In this document: piece by piece, positions 37,201 through 45,987 of the stretch
Numbering within the stretch: the stretch's first letter is position 1
How the letters are laid out: every line of letters begins with the position of its first letter
The notes under the pieces: generated by a model
Databases searched by the model: none
What the model was told of the DNA's origin: nothing
What the model saw: only the letters and a program-made list of their open reading frames with translations
Origin: Streptomyces peucetius
GTDB taxonomy: Bacteria > Actinomycetota > Actinomycetes > Streptomycetales > Streptomycetaceae
Assembly: GCF_025854275.1 (NCBI RefSeq)
Contig: NZ_CP107567.1
Span: 1,922,001 to 1,986,000 of the forward strand
Direction: 5' to 3'
DNA: 64,000 nt
Translations under genes and position numbers: made by a program

Positions 37201-37829
37201 CCGATCTCCAGCAGTCCGTCGCGGACGCGGCGCTCGATCTCGATGCCGTGGTCCATCAGCTCCAGGAAGTACCGGTCCTTGCCGAAGATGTCCTGGTACT
37301 CGGAGGCGGATTTCAGGGCTTCGTCGAACTGGCCGAGACGCAGCCGCGTCTGCAGCTCGCCGGAGGGGCAGCCGGTGGAGGCGATCAGACCCTCCGACCA
37401 CTGGGAGATGGTCTCCTTGTCCATCCGGGGCCACTTCTGCAGCCAGCCCTCCGCGTACGCGTCGGAGGAGAGGCGGAAGAGGTTGTGCAGGCCCGTCGCG
37501 TTCGCGGCCCAGATGGTCTTGTGGGTGTAGCCACCGGAGCCGGAGACGTCGTCCCGCTTCTGGTGCGGCTGGCCCCACTGGATCTTGCGCTTGTTGCGCC
37601 GCGACTCGGGCGCGACGTACGCCTCGATGCCGATGATCGGCGTGACCCCGGCCTTCTGCGCGGAGTGGAAGAAGTCGTACGCCCCGTGGAGGTTGCCGTG
37701 GTCGGACATGGCGATATGGGTCATGCCCATCTCGTTGCACGCCTCGAACATGTCCTTGAGCCGCGCAGCACCGTCCAGCAGCGAGTACTGGGTGTGGACG
37801 TGCAGGTGCGTGAAGGGCGGCTTGGTCAC
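34290..37829 (-). CDS. dnaE: DNA polymerase III alpha subunit (DnaE1)
   Basis: A 1179-aa replicative polymerase. An N-terminal PHP domain starts HLHVHTQYSLLDGAARL. The palm carries the catalytic aspartate cluster in PDVDIDFDERRR (residues 416-427) and GPGRGSAAGS. The fingers (YRPGPM, LIVYQEQVQ), the tandem HhH region and a C-terminal OB fold (VVTIGGIISGLQRKMTKQGN) complete it. It has no proofreading exonuclease domain, so it is the DnaE rather than PolC type. The GTG at 37829 has GGAGG 9 bases upstream. It is divergent from the DUF2252 gene. Confidence 0.98.
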   Translation of the reverse strand: MTKPPFTHLHVHTQYSLLDGAARLKDMFEACNEMGMTHIAMSDHGNLHGAYDFFHSAQKAGVTPIIGIEAYVAPESRRNKRKIQWGQPHQKRDDVSGSGGYTHKTIWAANATGLHNLFRLSSDAYAEGWLQKWPRMDKETISQWSEGLIASTGCPSGELQTRLRLGQFDEALKSASEYQDIFGKDRYFLELMDHGIEIERRVRDGLLEIGKKLGIPPLVTNDSHYTYAHEATAHDALLCIQTGKNLSDPDRFRFDGTGYYLKSTDEMYAIDSSDAWQEGCRNTLLVAEQIDTTGMFEKRDLMPKFEIPEGHTEVTWFKEEVRRGMERRFPGGIPEDRQKQAEYEMDVIIQMGFPGYFLVVADFIMWAKNNGIAVGPGRGSAAGSIVAYAMGITDLDPIPHGLIFERFLNPERVSMPDVDIDFDERRRVEVIRYVTEKYGADKVAMIGTYGKIKAKNAIKDSARVLGYPYAMGDRLTKAMPADVLGKGIDLNGITDPSHPRYSEAGEIRAMYENEPDVKKVIDTARGVEGLVRQMGVHAAGVIMSSEPIVDHAPIWVRHTDGVTITQWDYPQCESLGLLKMDFLGLRNLTIMDDAIKMVKSNKGIDLEMLSLPLDDPKTFELLQRGDTLGVFQFDGGPMRSLLRLMKPDNFEDISAVSALYRPGPMGMNSHTNYALRKNKQQEITPIHKELEEPLREVLDVTYGLIVYQEQVQKAAQIIAGYSLGEADILRRVMGKKKPDELAKNFVLFQKGAREKGYSDEAIQALWDVLVPFAGYAFNKAHSAAYGLVSYWTAYLKANHPAEYMAALLTSVKDDKDKSAVYLNECRRMGIRVLPPNVNESMSNFAAQGDDVILFGLTAVRNVGQNVVESIIRTRKAKGKYSSFPDFLDKVEAVVCNKRTVESLIKAGAFDEMGHTRKGLVAHHEPMIDNVVAVKRKEAEGQFDLFGGMSDEASEEPGFGLDVEFSDVEWEKSYLLAQEREMLGLYVSDHPLFGIEHVLSDKTDAAISQLTGGEHADGAVVTIGGIISGLQRKMTKQGNAWAIATVEDLAGSIECMFFPATYQLVSTQLVEDTVVFVKGRLDKREDIPRLVAMELMVPDLSSAGTNAPVVVTIPTVKVTPPMVSRLGEILSHHKGNTEVRIKLQGPRKTTVLRLDRHRVQPDPALFGDLKVLLGPSCLAG

Positions 37830-38054
37830 GGCGACGGGCCTCCGAAGAACAGTGGGCGACAGGCTGCGGTCAGTCCCGGGGGACAGCCTGGAAGTCTACG
37901 TCCCGCCACTGACACTCCGGTCAAAAACCGCCGCACGGCGCCCCCCGGCGAGGGGCCGTCGGCCGAGTGACGGGTGGGCACTCCCGCGTACCTTCGTACG
38001 TTGCACGGGGCGGAAAAGCTGTCCCGTACGCCATGCACCAGGAGGCACCCAGAG

Positions 38055-39380
38055 ATGCCGGTCCCGCAGCCCATCGCCGAGCAGCGCGGCGAGGAGATCC
38101 TCGCCGTCTTCGACACCGCCTTCGGCGAGCTCCTGGCCGCCGACCCGGCCGCCTTCCGGGTCAAGTTCCGCAAGATGGCGGCCTCGGCGTTCGCCTTCTA
38201 CCGGGGCACGGCCTGCCTTTTCTACAACGACCTGGAGCGGGAGCAGCACGCCGGCCCCTACCTGGACGAGCGGACGGGCCGGGTGTGGATCCACGGCGAT
38301 CTCCACGCGGAGAACTTCGGCACGTACATGGACGCAGGCGGCCGGCTGGTCTTCAACGTCAACGACTTCGACGAGGCCTATGTGGGCCCGTTCACCTGGG
38401 ACCTCAAGCGGCTGGCCGCCTCGCTCGCGCTGATCGGCTACACCAAGGCGCTCAGCGACGACCGGATCACCGAGCTGGTGCGGATCTGCGCGGCCGCCTA
38501 CCGGGAGCGCATCCATGTCCTCGCGACCGGTGCCAAGGACGACGACGTGCCGCAGTTCACCCTGGACACGGCGGACGGGCCGCTGCTCGGGGCGCTGCGC
38601 GTGGCGCGCTCGCTGACCCGGTTCTCGCTGCTGGACTCCATGACGGAGATCCGTGACTTCGAGCGCCGGTTCGCCTCCGGCGCGGGCGCGATCGAGCTGG
38701 ACGCCGCCACCCGGTACAAGGTGCTGGCCGCCTTCGACGGCTATCTGGAGACGCTGCCCGAGTCCAGCCTGGCCCGCCCGGACTCCTACCGGGTCAAGGA
38801 CGTCGTGGGCCGGCGCGGCATCGGCATCGGCTCTGCCGGACTGCCGTCGTACAACATCCTGCTGGAGGGCAACAGCGACGCCCTCGAGAACGATGTCGTG
38901 ATCTACATGAAGCAGGCGCAGACTCCCGCGGTCTCCCGGCACATCACCGACCCGCAGGTGCGCGGCTACTTCCAGCACGAGGGCCACCGCACGGTGATCT
39001 CGCAGCGCGCCCTCCAGGACCACGCCGACCCGTGGCTCGGCTGGACCGAGCTGGACGGCTCCGGCCAGCTGGTCGCGGAGGTCTCCCCGTACGCGGTGGA
39101 TCTGGACTGGTCCGACATCGACGACGTGGAGGAGATCGCGGCCGTCGTCGCCGACCTGGGCCGGGCCACGGCGACCATGCACGCCGCGGCCGACGACGAG
39201 AGCGGCCACCTGCTGGTGCCGTTCTCCACCGAGCGGGCCATCGACGCGGCGATCTCCGCCGACGAGGAGGGCTTCGGCGAGCATCTCGTGGACTTCGCGC
39301 ACGGTTACGGGGCCAGGGCGCGGGCCGACCACCAGATCTTCGTGGACCTGTTCCGCAACGGCCGGATCCCGGGCATGTAG
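38055..39380 (+). CDS. DUF2252 family protein (kinase-like fold)
   Basis: A 441-aa soluble protein. The aminoglycoside-phosphotransferase-like catalytic pattern is visible: WIHGDLHAENFGTY (HxDxxxxN loop) followed by FNVNDFDEAYVGP (metal-binding DFD) and WDLKRLAAS. FYRGT near the N-terminus and DVVGRRGIGIGSAG with VIYMKQAQ in the middle may form the nucleotide pocket. The biochemical role of DUF2252 is not established to my knowledge. The ATG at 38055 has GGAGG upstream. The 225-base gap to dnaE carries promoters for both. Confidence 0.92.
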   Translation: MPVPQPIAEQRGEEILAVFDTAFGELLAADPAAFRVKFRKMAASAFAFYRGTACLFYNDLEREQHAGPYLDERTGRVWIHGDLHAENFGTYMDAGGRLVFNVNDFDEAYVGPFTWDLKRLAASLALIGYTKALSDDRITELVRICAAAYRERIHVLATGAKDDDVPQFTLDTADGPLLGALRVARSLTRFSLLDSMTEIRDFERRFASGAGAIELDAATRYKVLAAFDGYLETLPESSLARPDSYRVKDVVGRRGIGIGSAGLPSYNILLEGNSDALENDVVIYMKQAQTPAVSRHITDPQVRGYFQHEGHRTVISQRALQDHADPWLGWTELDGSGQLVAEVSPYAVDLDWSDIDDVEEIAAVVADLGRATATMHAAADDESGHLLVPFSTERAIDAAISADEEGFGEHLVDFAHGYGARARADHQIFVDLFRNGRIPGM

Positions 39381-39405
39381 GCCCCGGACCCGGGCGGAAC
39401 ACCTT

Positions 39406-39420
39406 TTAAGAGACTCTTAA
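39406..39420 (+). promoter_or_regulatory. AT-rich palindrome just upstream of the membrane-protein gene
   Basis: TTAAGAG (39406-39412), A, CTCTTAA (39414-39420): a perfect 7-bp inverted repeat 7 bases before the ATG at 39428. It is unusually AT-rich for this genome. It could be an operator overlapping the ribosome binding site, or part of a promoter for a leaderless-like transcript. Confidence 0.4.
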
Positions 39421-39427
39421 GAAGCGC

Positions 39428-40138
39428 ATGGCACACTCGGCTGCGATGGACATCTCAGGGATGCAGCTCAGGGGGCTGCGGGCAGCGGTCTTCACGGCAC
39501 TGGTCGTGACGCTGTCCGCCGCCTCCCACGTGCTGCTGTCCCGGGCCCCGCTGCCGCTGACCACCGTCGCCGCCCTCGCCGCCGCCGTGTTCGCCGTGGC
39601 CTTCGCACTGTCGGGCAAGGAGCGTGGGTTCTGGCGCATCGCCGGGCTGCTGATCCCGCTGGAGCTGGCCGCGGACACGGTCTTCACCACGGGACAGCAC
39701 GTCTGCTACGGCCCTGCCGGCGGCCCGGTCTCCGGTTCGTTGCGCGCGGTCGGCTTCGACGTGCTGTGCGGCGGCGGTGAGGTCGGCGCGGCGCTGCCGG
39801 GCACGGCGCTGCCCGTGGACGGCACGGGTCTCGCGGCGGTGCTGCGCACCGCCGACCCGGCCCAGCCGTGGCTGCTGCTCGCCGCGCATGTGGGTGTCGG
39901 CCTGCTCGCCGCGGCCTGGCTGCGGCGCGGCGAGTCCGCGGTGGCCGGGCTGCTGCGGACGGTGGGCGCGTTCGCCTTCCGGCCGCTGCTGCTGGCCGTC
40001 GCCGCCGTCCACGCCCCCGGCCCCGGGCGCCGGGCGCCGCGCCCGGAGCCGTACGCGCCCCGGCCCTCGCGCACCCGTCTGCTGGTGCACTCCGTGGGAC
40101 GGAGGGGACCGCCGCGTTCGGTCGCGCTCTGCGCCTGA
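39428..40138 (+). CDS. Membrane protein of unknown function beside a DsbA-like gene
   Basis: A 236-aa protein with four predicted helices: about 17-37, 44-62, 71-88 and 148-166, with a further weak one near 180-195. The long loop between the third and fourth contains Cys93 and Cys114, probably extracytoplasmic. The C-terminus is Arg/Pro-rich. An AAGAAG lies just before the ATG; a later ATG at residue 7 or 12 is possible. The next gene, 60 bases on, encodes a DsbA-like protein, so the Cys pair may be its substrate (inference). Confidence 0.8.
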   Translation: MAHSAAMDISGMQLRGLRAAVFTALVVTLSAASHVLLSRAPLPLTTVAALAAAVFAVAFALSGKERGFWRIAGLLIPLELAADTVFTTGQHVCYGPAGGPVSGSLRAVGFDVLCGGGEVGAALPGTALPVDGTGLAAVLRTADPAQPWLLLAAHVGVGLLAAAWLRRGESAVAGLLRTVGAFAFRPLLLAVAAVHAPGPGRRAPRPEPYAPRPSRTRLLVHSVGRRGPPRSVALCA

Positions 40139-40198
40139 ACCGGAGATCCCCCTCTTTCGTACGTCCCTTATGTGCGTCCCCACACGGAGTGAATGATC

Positions 40199-41014
40199 AT
40201 GAGCAAGCGCAACAGCCAGGCCAACAAGGCGGCGGCCCGCGAGCGGCTGCGCCAGGAGCGCGAGCGCCAGGCCAAGAAGGACAAGGTCCGCCGGCAACTG
40301 ACGGTCGCGGGATCGTCCGTCGTCGTGCTGGCGATCGCCGGCGGCATCGGCTACGGCGTCATGCAGGCCAACAAGCCGGGCCACTGGGAGTCGGTGGCCG
40401 AGCAGTCGGACGTCACCGCGCCGAAGAACACCTCCGGTGAGAACGGCACGACCGTCGTCATCGGCAAGGACAGCGCGAAGAAGACGCTGGAGCTGTACGA
40501 GGACTCCCGCTGCCCGGTCTGCGCGACCTTCGAGCAGGCGGTCGGCGAAACGGTCGAGAAGGACGTCGACGCCGGCAAGTACAAGATCCAGTACATCGGT
40601 GCCACCTTCATCGACAACGCCACCAACGGCGAGGGCTCCAAGAACGCGCTGAGCGCGCTGGGCGCCGCGCTGAACGTGAGCCCCGACGCCTTCCTCGCGT
40701 ACAAGTCGGCGCTGTACTCGGCGGAGTTCCACCCGGAGGAGAACGACGACAAGTTCGCCAAGGACTCCTACCTCGTGGAGATCGCCGATTCGGTGCCCGC
40801 GCTCAAGGGCAACGAGGAGTTCAGGAAGAACGTCGAGGACGGGACGTTCGACGCCTGGGCGATGAAGATGTCGGAGAAGTTCGACAAGAGCGGGGTCAAG
40901 GGCACCCCGACCCTCAGGATGGACGGCAGGAACGTGACGGCCGAGGGCAGCGAGAACGCGCCCATGACGGTCCAGGAGTTCACCACCGCGGTCGACAAGG
41001 CGCTGAAGGGCTGA
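40199..41014 (+). CDS. Membrane-anchored DsbA-like thioredoxin-fold protein (CPVC)
   Basis: A 271-aa paralogue of the protein at 2623-3480: charged N-terminus (SKRNSQANKAAARERLRQER), one helix at about 35-55, then a DsbA/thioredoxin_4 domain with C105-P-V-C108 in YEDSRCPVCATFEQ and a cis-Pro loop GTPTLRMDG. The outward-facing domain likely catalyses disulfide formation. The ATG at 40199 has GGAG 9 bases upstream; an ATG 6 bases earlier is in frame. A hairpin terminator follows. Confidence 0.9.
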   Translation: MSKRNSQANKAAARERLRQERERQAKKDKVRRQLTVAGSSVVVLAIAGGIGYGVMQANKPGHWESVAEQSDVTAPKNTSGENGTTVVIGKDSAKKTLELYEDSRCPVCATFEQAVGETVEKDVDAGKYKIQYIGATFIDNATNGEGSKNALSALGAALNVSPDAFLAYKSALYSAEFHPEENDDKFAKDSYLVEIADSVPALKGNEEFRKNVEDGTFDAWAMKMSEKFDKSGVKGTPTLRMDGRNVTAEGSENAPMTVQEFTTAVDKALKG

Positions 41015-41116
41015 TGGTCCTCTGACGGGCGGTCACTGACCGGCGCGCTCCGGACCGTCGCCGACAGGTCCGCCGGCAGGGAGTCCGAGGCAACACTCAG
41101 GTTTACCGCTCCGGAT

Positions 41117-41150
41117 GGGCGGGCGAACTTTCTCCGTTCGCCCGCCCTTT
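41117..41150 (+). terminator. Rho-independent-type terminator after the DsbA-like gene
   Basis: Perfect 12-bp stem (41117-41128 with 41136-41147) followed by TTT. It lies between the DsbA-like gene and phoD. Confidence 0.8.
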
Positions 41151-41159
41151 CGACGTACT

Positions 41160-41175
41160 GATCAGTAGTCTGATC
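41160..41175 (+). promoter_or_regulatory. GATCAG inverted repeat before phoD
   Basis: GATCAG (41160-41165), TAGT, CTGATC (41170-41175), ending 4 bases before the GTG start of phoD. It occupies the usual Shine-Dalgarno position, where no good ribosome site is seen, so it may be an operator or a translation-controlling hairpin. No clear Pho-box (GTTCACC direct repeats) was found. Confidence 0.4.
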
Positions 41176-41179
41176 GGCC

Positions 41180-42826
41180 GTGACCAGTCGATCTTTCTCA
41201 ACTCCCAGTCGCCGCACGGTCGTCAAGGCCGCTGCCGCCACCGCCGTCGCCGCACCCGTCCTCGCGGCGGCCGCCTCCCCCGCCACAGCGGCGGAGCAGA
41301 CCCCGGCCTTCCTCCACGGCATCGCGTCCGGTGACCCGCTGCCCGACGGCGTCCTGCTGTGGACCCGTGTCACTCCGAGCCCCGACGCACTGCCCGGCTC
41401 CGGCCTCGGAGCCGGGACGGAGGTGGTCTGGGAGGTCGCGGAGGACAAGGACTTCGCCCTGACCGTCGCCCGTGGCACCATCACCTCGACGGCCGCCGCC
41501 GACCACACCGTGAAGGCCGATGTGCGCGGCCTGCGCCCGGCAACCTCCTATTGGTACCGCTTCACCGCGGGCTCCACCGTCTCGCCGGCCGGGCGCACCC
41601 GCACCGCGCCCGCCGCGGACGCGGCCGCACCCGGTGTGCGTTTCGGTGTGGTCTCCTGCGCCAACTGGGAGTCGGGCTGGTTCTCCGCCTACCGTCACCT
41701 GGCCGCGCGCGGCGACCTCGACGCGGTCCTGCACCTCGGCGACTACATCTACGAGTACGCGACCGGCGGCTACCCGGCGGAGGAGTACGGCGTACGGCAG
41801 CACGAGCCGAGACACGAGATCGTGACGCTCGCCGACTACCGCCTGCGGCATGCCACCTACAAGACCGACCCGGATCTCCGGGCCCTGCACGCCGCGCACC
41901 CGCTGATCGCGATATGGGACGACCACGAGCTGGCCAACGACGCGTGGGCCGGCGGCGCCGAGAACCACACGCCCGGCGCCGAGGGCGAGTGGGCGGCCCG
42001 CGTCGCGGCCGCCAAGCAGGCCTACTTCGAATGGATGCCGGTCCGCGCGTCCACGGAAGGCACGGTCTACCGCCGGCTGCGCTTCGGCAAGCTGGCGGAT
42101 CTGCATCTGCTGGACCTGCGCTCGTTCCGCTCGCAGCAGTCGAGCATCGGCAACGGCGACGTGGACGACCCGGACCGCACGCTCACCGGCCGGGCGCAGC
42201 TGGACTGGCTGAAGGCGGGCCTCGCGGCCTCCGACGCCTCGTGGCAGCTGGTGGGGACCTCGGTGATGATCTCGCCGGTCGCCTTCGGTTCCCTTCCCGC
42301 GTATCTGCTGGAGCCGATCGCCGAGCTGATGGGGCTGCCCAAGGAGGGCCTGGCGGTCAACGTCGACCAGTGGGACGGCTACACGGACGACCGCAAGGAG
42401 CTGCTGACGCATCTGGCGCAGCGCGGTATCGAGAACACCGTCTTCCTCACCGGCGACATCCACATGGCGTGGGCGAACGACGTCCCGGTCAAGGCGGCGA
42501 CGTATCCGCTCTCGCCTGCGGCGGCGACGGAGTTCGTGGTGACCTCGGTGAGCTCGGACAACCTGGACGACCTCCTTCATGTCGCCCCGGGCACCGTCTC
42601 CCTGGTCGCGTCGGCCGCGGTGCGGGCCGCCAACCGGCATGTGAAGTGGGTCGACATGGACGCACACGGCTACGGCGTCCTGGATGTGACCGCCGAGCGC
42701 TCCCAGATGGACTACTACACGATCTCCGACCGGACGAAGCAGGACGCTTCGTCGTCGTGGTCGCGGTCCTACCGCACCCTCAGTGGAACGCAGAAGGTCG
42801 AGCGGGTGAACCAGCCCGTGCACTAG
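41180..42826 (+). CDS. phoD: Alkaline phosphatase D family phosphodiesterase, Tat-exported
   Basis: A 548-aa secreted enzyme. A twin-arginine signal SRRTVVK (residues 10-16) precedes an Ala-rich core and a likely AxA cleavage near residue 38. A fibronectin-like N-terminal domain ([20 protein letters not shown]) is followed by the metallophosphatase: [31 protein letters not shown] and [13 protein letters not shown]. PhoD enzymes hydrolyse phosphodiesters such as teichoic acids and use Fe/Ca; they are usually PhoP-induced. The conserved N-terminal CxxxxxxG/Cys ligand sits in SCANWES. Start GTG at 41180. Confidence 0.96.
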   Translation: MTSRSFSTPSRRTVVKAAAATAVAAPVLAAAASPATAAEQTPAFLHGIASGDPLPDGVLLWTRVTPSPDALPGSGLGAGTEVVWEVAEDKDFALTVARGTITSTAAADHTVKADVRGLRPATSYWYRFTAGSTVSPAGRTRTAPAADAAAPGVRFGVVSCANWESGWFSAYRHLAARGDLDAVLHLGDYIYEYATGGYPAEEYGVRQHEPRHEIVTLADYRLRHATYKTDPDLRALHAAHPLIAIWDDHELANDAWAGGAENHTPGAEGEWAARVAAAKQAYFEWMPVRASTEGTVYRRLRFGKLADLHLLDLRSFRSQQSSIGNGDVDDPDRTLTGRAQLDWLKAGLAASDASWQLVGTSVMISPVAFGSLPAYLLEPIAELMGLPKEGLAVNVDQWDGYTDDRKELLTHLAQRGIENTVFLTGDIHMAWANDVPVKAATYPLSPAAATEFVVTSVSSDNLDDLLHVAPGTVSLVASAAVRAANRHVKWVDMDAHGYGVLDVTAERSQMDYYTISDRTKQDASSSWSRSYRTLSGTQKVERVNQPVH

Positions 42827-42879
42827 GGGCGATTTTCGGCCATACGCCGATGCATTAACAGAAGATCACATCGCTACGG

Positions 42880-42921
42880 CGGGTGGCGTGTCCCGCACCA
42901 TGAATGCGGACACACCACCCG
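42880..42921 (+). terminator. Hairpin downstream of phoD
   Basis: 14-base arms (42880-42893 and 42908-42921) complementary except one C-A mismatch. It terminates phoD. The remainder of 42827-43110 contains the promoter of the metalloprotease gene; no other gene seen. Confidence 0.65.
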
Positions 42922-43110
42922 TCGTCGTCACTGCACTCGTTACGTGCAGATCTCAACTCCCGGACATGACCGAAACTTTTCTCCCCGATGTCCACAATCA
43001 CCCGTGGATTGATTGGGCTTGAACGATCCTCATCAACATCTGACATGCACCCGTAATCTCCCCGCGGTGGCCAAGAAAGGCCTCCAGACAACCCCCCGCG
43101 AGGAGACGTA

Positions 43111-44106
43111 ATGCGCGCTCTTGCCCGTATATCCCCCCGACTGCGCCACCGTGCGGTCGGTACGGCGATCATGGCCGGAACCCTGGCCCTCGCTCCGCTC
43201 TCCGCCCCTGGCAGCGTCGCCTCCCCCAAGGCACCCGTGTCCGCCGCCGCGTCCGCCGAGGAGTGCGCCGAGGACGAGCACGCCGGCGCCACGGCACGTG
43301 AGTCCCGCCCCGGCGCGGACCACGCCCACGAGCCCAACGAGATCTCCGAGGCCAAGGCCAAGGCCATGGACGCGGACCTCAAGAAGAGATTGGACGCCGC
43401 GCGTACGAGCGGCAGCAGTCTCGCCGCCGCCACGACCACGATCCCGGTCTACTTCCACGTCATCCACGACGGCGAGACCGGCAAGCTGACCAGCAGCCAG
43501 ATCAACAGCCAGCTCGACGTCCTGAACGCCGCCTACGCCGGCCAGGGCAGCGGCAACACCGACTCCGGCTTCCAGTTCACCCTGGCCGGCACCGACTACA
43601 CGGACAACGCCGCCTGGTACAACCTCAGCTCCGGCTCCACCGCCGAGAAGGAGATGAAGTCCACCCTCCGCCAGGGCGGCGCCGGCGCGCTCAACTTCTA
43701 CACCGCCAACCTCGGCGGCGGGCTGCTCGGCTGGGCGACCTTCCCGTCCTGGTACCAGTCCGACCCGTCCATGGACGGCGTGGTCGTCCTCGACGCCTCG
43801 CTGCCCGGCGGCTCCGCCACCAACTACGACGAGGGCGACACCGCCACCCACGAGGTCGGCCACTGGATGGGGCTCTACCACACCTTCCAGGGCGGCTGTA
43901 ACGGCAAGGGCGACTACGTCTCCGACACCCCGGCCGAGAAGAGCCCGGCCTACGCCTGCCCGACCGGCAGCGACAGCTGCAAGCGGGACGCCGGTGTGGA
44001 CCCGATCCACAACTTCATGGACTACACGTACGACTCCTGCATGTACCAGTTCACCTCCGGCCAGGTGCAGCGGATGAAGGACCACTGGTCCGCCTACCGC
44101 GCCTGA
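43111..44106 (+). CDS. Secreted M43-type zinc metalloprotease
   Basis: A 331-aa exported protein. The signal peptide has basic [10 protein letters not shown], then a hydrophobic [16 protein letters not shown] core. An acidic pro-region (about 50-105) precedes a metzincin domain. The zinc site is [11 protein letters not shown] (His247, Glu248, His251, His257) and the Met-turn is [10 protein letters not shown] (Met303). Cys263, Cys283, Cys290 and Cys310 are likely paired. The pattern fits peptidase family M43 (pappalysin/cytophagalysin). The ATG has AGGAG 6 bases upstream. Processing of the pro-region is inferred from its position. Confidence 0.94.
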   Translation: MRALARISPRLRHRAVGTAIMAGTLALAPLSAPGSVASPKAPVSAAASAEECAEDEHAGATARESRPGADHAHEPNEISEAKAKAMDADLKKRLDAARTSGSSLAAATTTIPVYFHVIHDGETGKLTSSQINSQLDVLNAAYAGQGSGNTDSGFQFTLAGTDYTDNAAWYNLSSGSTAEKEMKSTLRQGGAGALNFYTANLGGGLLGWATFPSWYQSDPSMDGVVVLDASLPGGSATNYDEGDTATHEVGHWMGLYHTFQGGCNGKGDYVSDTPAEKSPAYACPTGSDSCKRDAGVDPIHNFMDYTYDSCMYQFTSGQVQRMKDHWSAYRA

Positions 44107-44179
44107 CCCGCCCCGACCGGTGCCGCCCGTCGCGCCCCGCGTGCGCCGGGCGGAACCGCCGCGTCCGGCCCCGGCCTCC

Positions 44180-44749
44180 TCAGAGCGTCACGAGGAACCC
44201 GAGAGCCGCACGCCAGGTCTGCTCGGCCGACGGCTCGTCGTAGTCCGGCAGATCCGGGTCGGTGAACAGATGCCCGGCCCCCGGATAGCGGTGGACCTCC
44301 ACATCGGCGCCCGCCCGCTGCATCCGCAGGTACCAGGTGTTCAGCCAGTCCTCGGTCTCGAACGGATCGGGACTGGCGACATGCAGCTGCACCGGCAGGT
44401 CGTCCACGCTCGCCCCCTCCGCGATGTCGGAGGTGCCGTGCAGAAGCAGCAGGCCGCGTGCCTTCTCGTCGCCGAGCGCCAGATTCTGCGCGAGCGCCCC
44501 TCCGAGCGAGAACCCCGCGTACACCAGCCCCTGGTCGGAGTACGGCGCGGCGGCGTGGATCGCCCGCCGCAGCAGCTCCTCCGTACCGATCCTCTCCGCG
44601 AGCTCCCGGCCTTCCTCCACGGTCTCGGCGGTTTGTCCTTCGAACAGGTCGGGCACGCGAACCTCGTGCCCGGCGGCACGGAGCCGGTCCGCGGCCGCGT
44701 GCACCGCCGGACGCAGACCGAAGGCCGAATGGAAAAGGATGATGTCCAT
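44180..44749 (-). CDS. Dienelactone hydrolase family protein
   Basis: A 189-aa cytoplasmic alpha/beta hydrolase. The nucleophile elbow is GFSLGG (Ser81, where classic dienelactone hydrolases have Cys), the acid Asp128 in SPDPFE and the base His160 in GAGHLF. DLFEGQTAETVEEG is typical of the Streptomyces subgroup. The substrate is unknown. It is divergent from the MscS channel gene (45-base gap), and the convergent metalloprotease gene ends 73 bases away. Confidence 0.9.
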   Translation of the reverse strand: MDIILFHSAFGLRPAVHAAADRLRAAGHEVRVPDLFEGQTAETVEEGRELAERIGTEELLRRAIHAAAPYSDQGLVYAGFSLGGALAQNLALGDEKARGLLLLHGTSDIAEGASVDDLPVQLHVASPDPFETEDWLNTWYLRMQRAGADVEVHRYPGAGHLFTDPDLPDYDEPSAEQTWRAALGFLVTL

Positions 44750-44794
44750 CCGGATATCCTGCCAGCCGCCTTCGCCACCAGGAGTCAGGGAGAC

Positions 44795-45949
44795 ATGGAG
44801 AACGTACTGCGCCCGCTCGCCGTCATCGGCGGAGCCGTCGTGCTGGCGCTGGCGCTCGGCTGGGCCGTCGACCGGCTGCTGCGCCGCATCGACAACCGCC
44901 ACCCCGAGACGCCGCTCTGGGACATGCTGCGCAGGTGCCGACTGCCGTTCCAGCTCGTGCTGCTCGGGGCACTGCTCCGCGGGGCGTACGGCGAGACCCA
45001 CTGGTCGCTGGTCGAGCGGCACGAAGCGGGCATCGGCCATGTGCTGTCGCTGGTCCTGATCGGCGCCAGCGCGTGGCTGGTGACACGGATCGTCTCCGCC
45101 GTCGTCGAGTCCTCCTACACCCGTTACGCGGCCTCCACCCGGGACGCCGCGCGGGTCCGCCGGGTGCGGACCCAGATCACGCTGATCATGCGCATCGTCA
45201 CGGCGATCGTCGCGGTCGTGGCGGTCGCGGCGATGCTGCTGACCTTCCCCGCCATGGAGAAGTTCGGCGCCTCGATGCTGGCCTCCGCGGGAATCGTCGG
45301 CATCGTCGCCGGTGTCGCGGCCCAGTCCACCCTCGGCAATCTCTTCGCCGGCTTCCAGATCGCCTTCGGCGACATGGTGCGGATCGGCGACACCGTGGTC
45401 GTGGACGGCGAATGGGGTGTGATCGAGGAGGTCACGCTCACCTTCCTCGCCGTACGGACCTGGGACGAGCGCCGTATCACCATGCCTGTGTCGTACTTCA
45501 CCAGCAAACCGTTCGAGAACTGGTCGCGCGGCGGCGTCCAGATGACCGGGACGGTCTACTTCCAGCTGGACCACTCGGCGCCGGTCGCGCTCATGCGCGA
45601 GAAGCTCCAGGAGATCCTCCACGGCTGCAAGGCCTGGGACGGCAGGGACTGGAGCCTCGCCGTCACGGACACCACGCCCAGCACGATCGAGGTACGGGCG
45701 GTCATGACCGCGAAGGACGCCAACGACATCTGGACGGCGCGGTGCGCGGTCCGCGAGCAGATGGTCGCCTGGCTGTGCGAGAAGCACCCGTACGCGCTGC
45801 CGCGGATCTCGACGGCGGCCGCCTCGCTGCCGCCCGCGGGGCAGTGGCCGAAGCAGGCGCGGCCGCCGCGGGCGGAGGAGATCCACAGCAACAACGCGGG
45901 CGACTACGTGCCCGACGCGGACAACACACCGCGCACCGGACGCGGCTGA
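44795..45949 (+). CDS. Mechanosensitive channel, MscS family
   Basis: A 384-aa membrane protein. Four hydrophobic segments lie at about 8-25, 50-65, 82-103 and 125-150, then the pore helix and beta domain: GIVGIVAGVAAQSTLGNLFA leads to GDMVRIGDTVVVDGEWGVIEEV and RTWDERRITMPVSYF. The C-terminal cytoplasmic alpha/beta domain follows. It opens on membrane tension to release solutes on hypo-osmotic shock. An extended charged tail ends in NAGDYVPDADNTP. The ATG at 44795 has GGAG 10 bases upstream. Confidence 0.94.
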   Translation: MENVLRPLAVIGGAVVLALALGWAVDRLLRRIDNRHPETPLWDMLRRCRLPFQLVLLGALLRGAYGETHWSLVERHEAGIGHVLSLVLIGASAWLVTRIVSAVVESSYTRYAASTRDAARVRRVRTQITLIMRIVTAIVAVVAVAAMLLTFPAMEKFGASMLASAGIVGIVAGVAAQSTLGNLFAGFQIAFGDMVRIGDTVVVDGEWGVIEEVTLTFLAVRTWDERRITMPVSYFTSKPFENWSRGGVQMTGTVYFQLDHSAPVALMREKLQEILHGCKAWDGRDWSLAVTDTTPSTIEVRAVMTAKDANDIWTARCAVREQMVAWLCEKHPYALPRISTAAASLPPAGQWPKQARPPRAEEIHSNNAGDYVPDADNTPRTGRG

Positions 45950-45987
45950 CAGCAGCAGGACCCGCACCGGCGGGACGGGCCCGGATG

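Noticed and set aside
34290..37829. Replication origin near dnaE
   Set aside because: No DnaA-box cluster, dnaA or dnaN seen; dnaE alone does not mark oriC.
34257..37970. Very long open frame on the plus strand opposite dnaE
   Set aside because: It is the complement of a certain gene; the encoded sequence is Val/Asp/His-rich nonsense without family motifs, a usual artefact of GC-rich codon bias.
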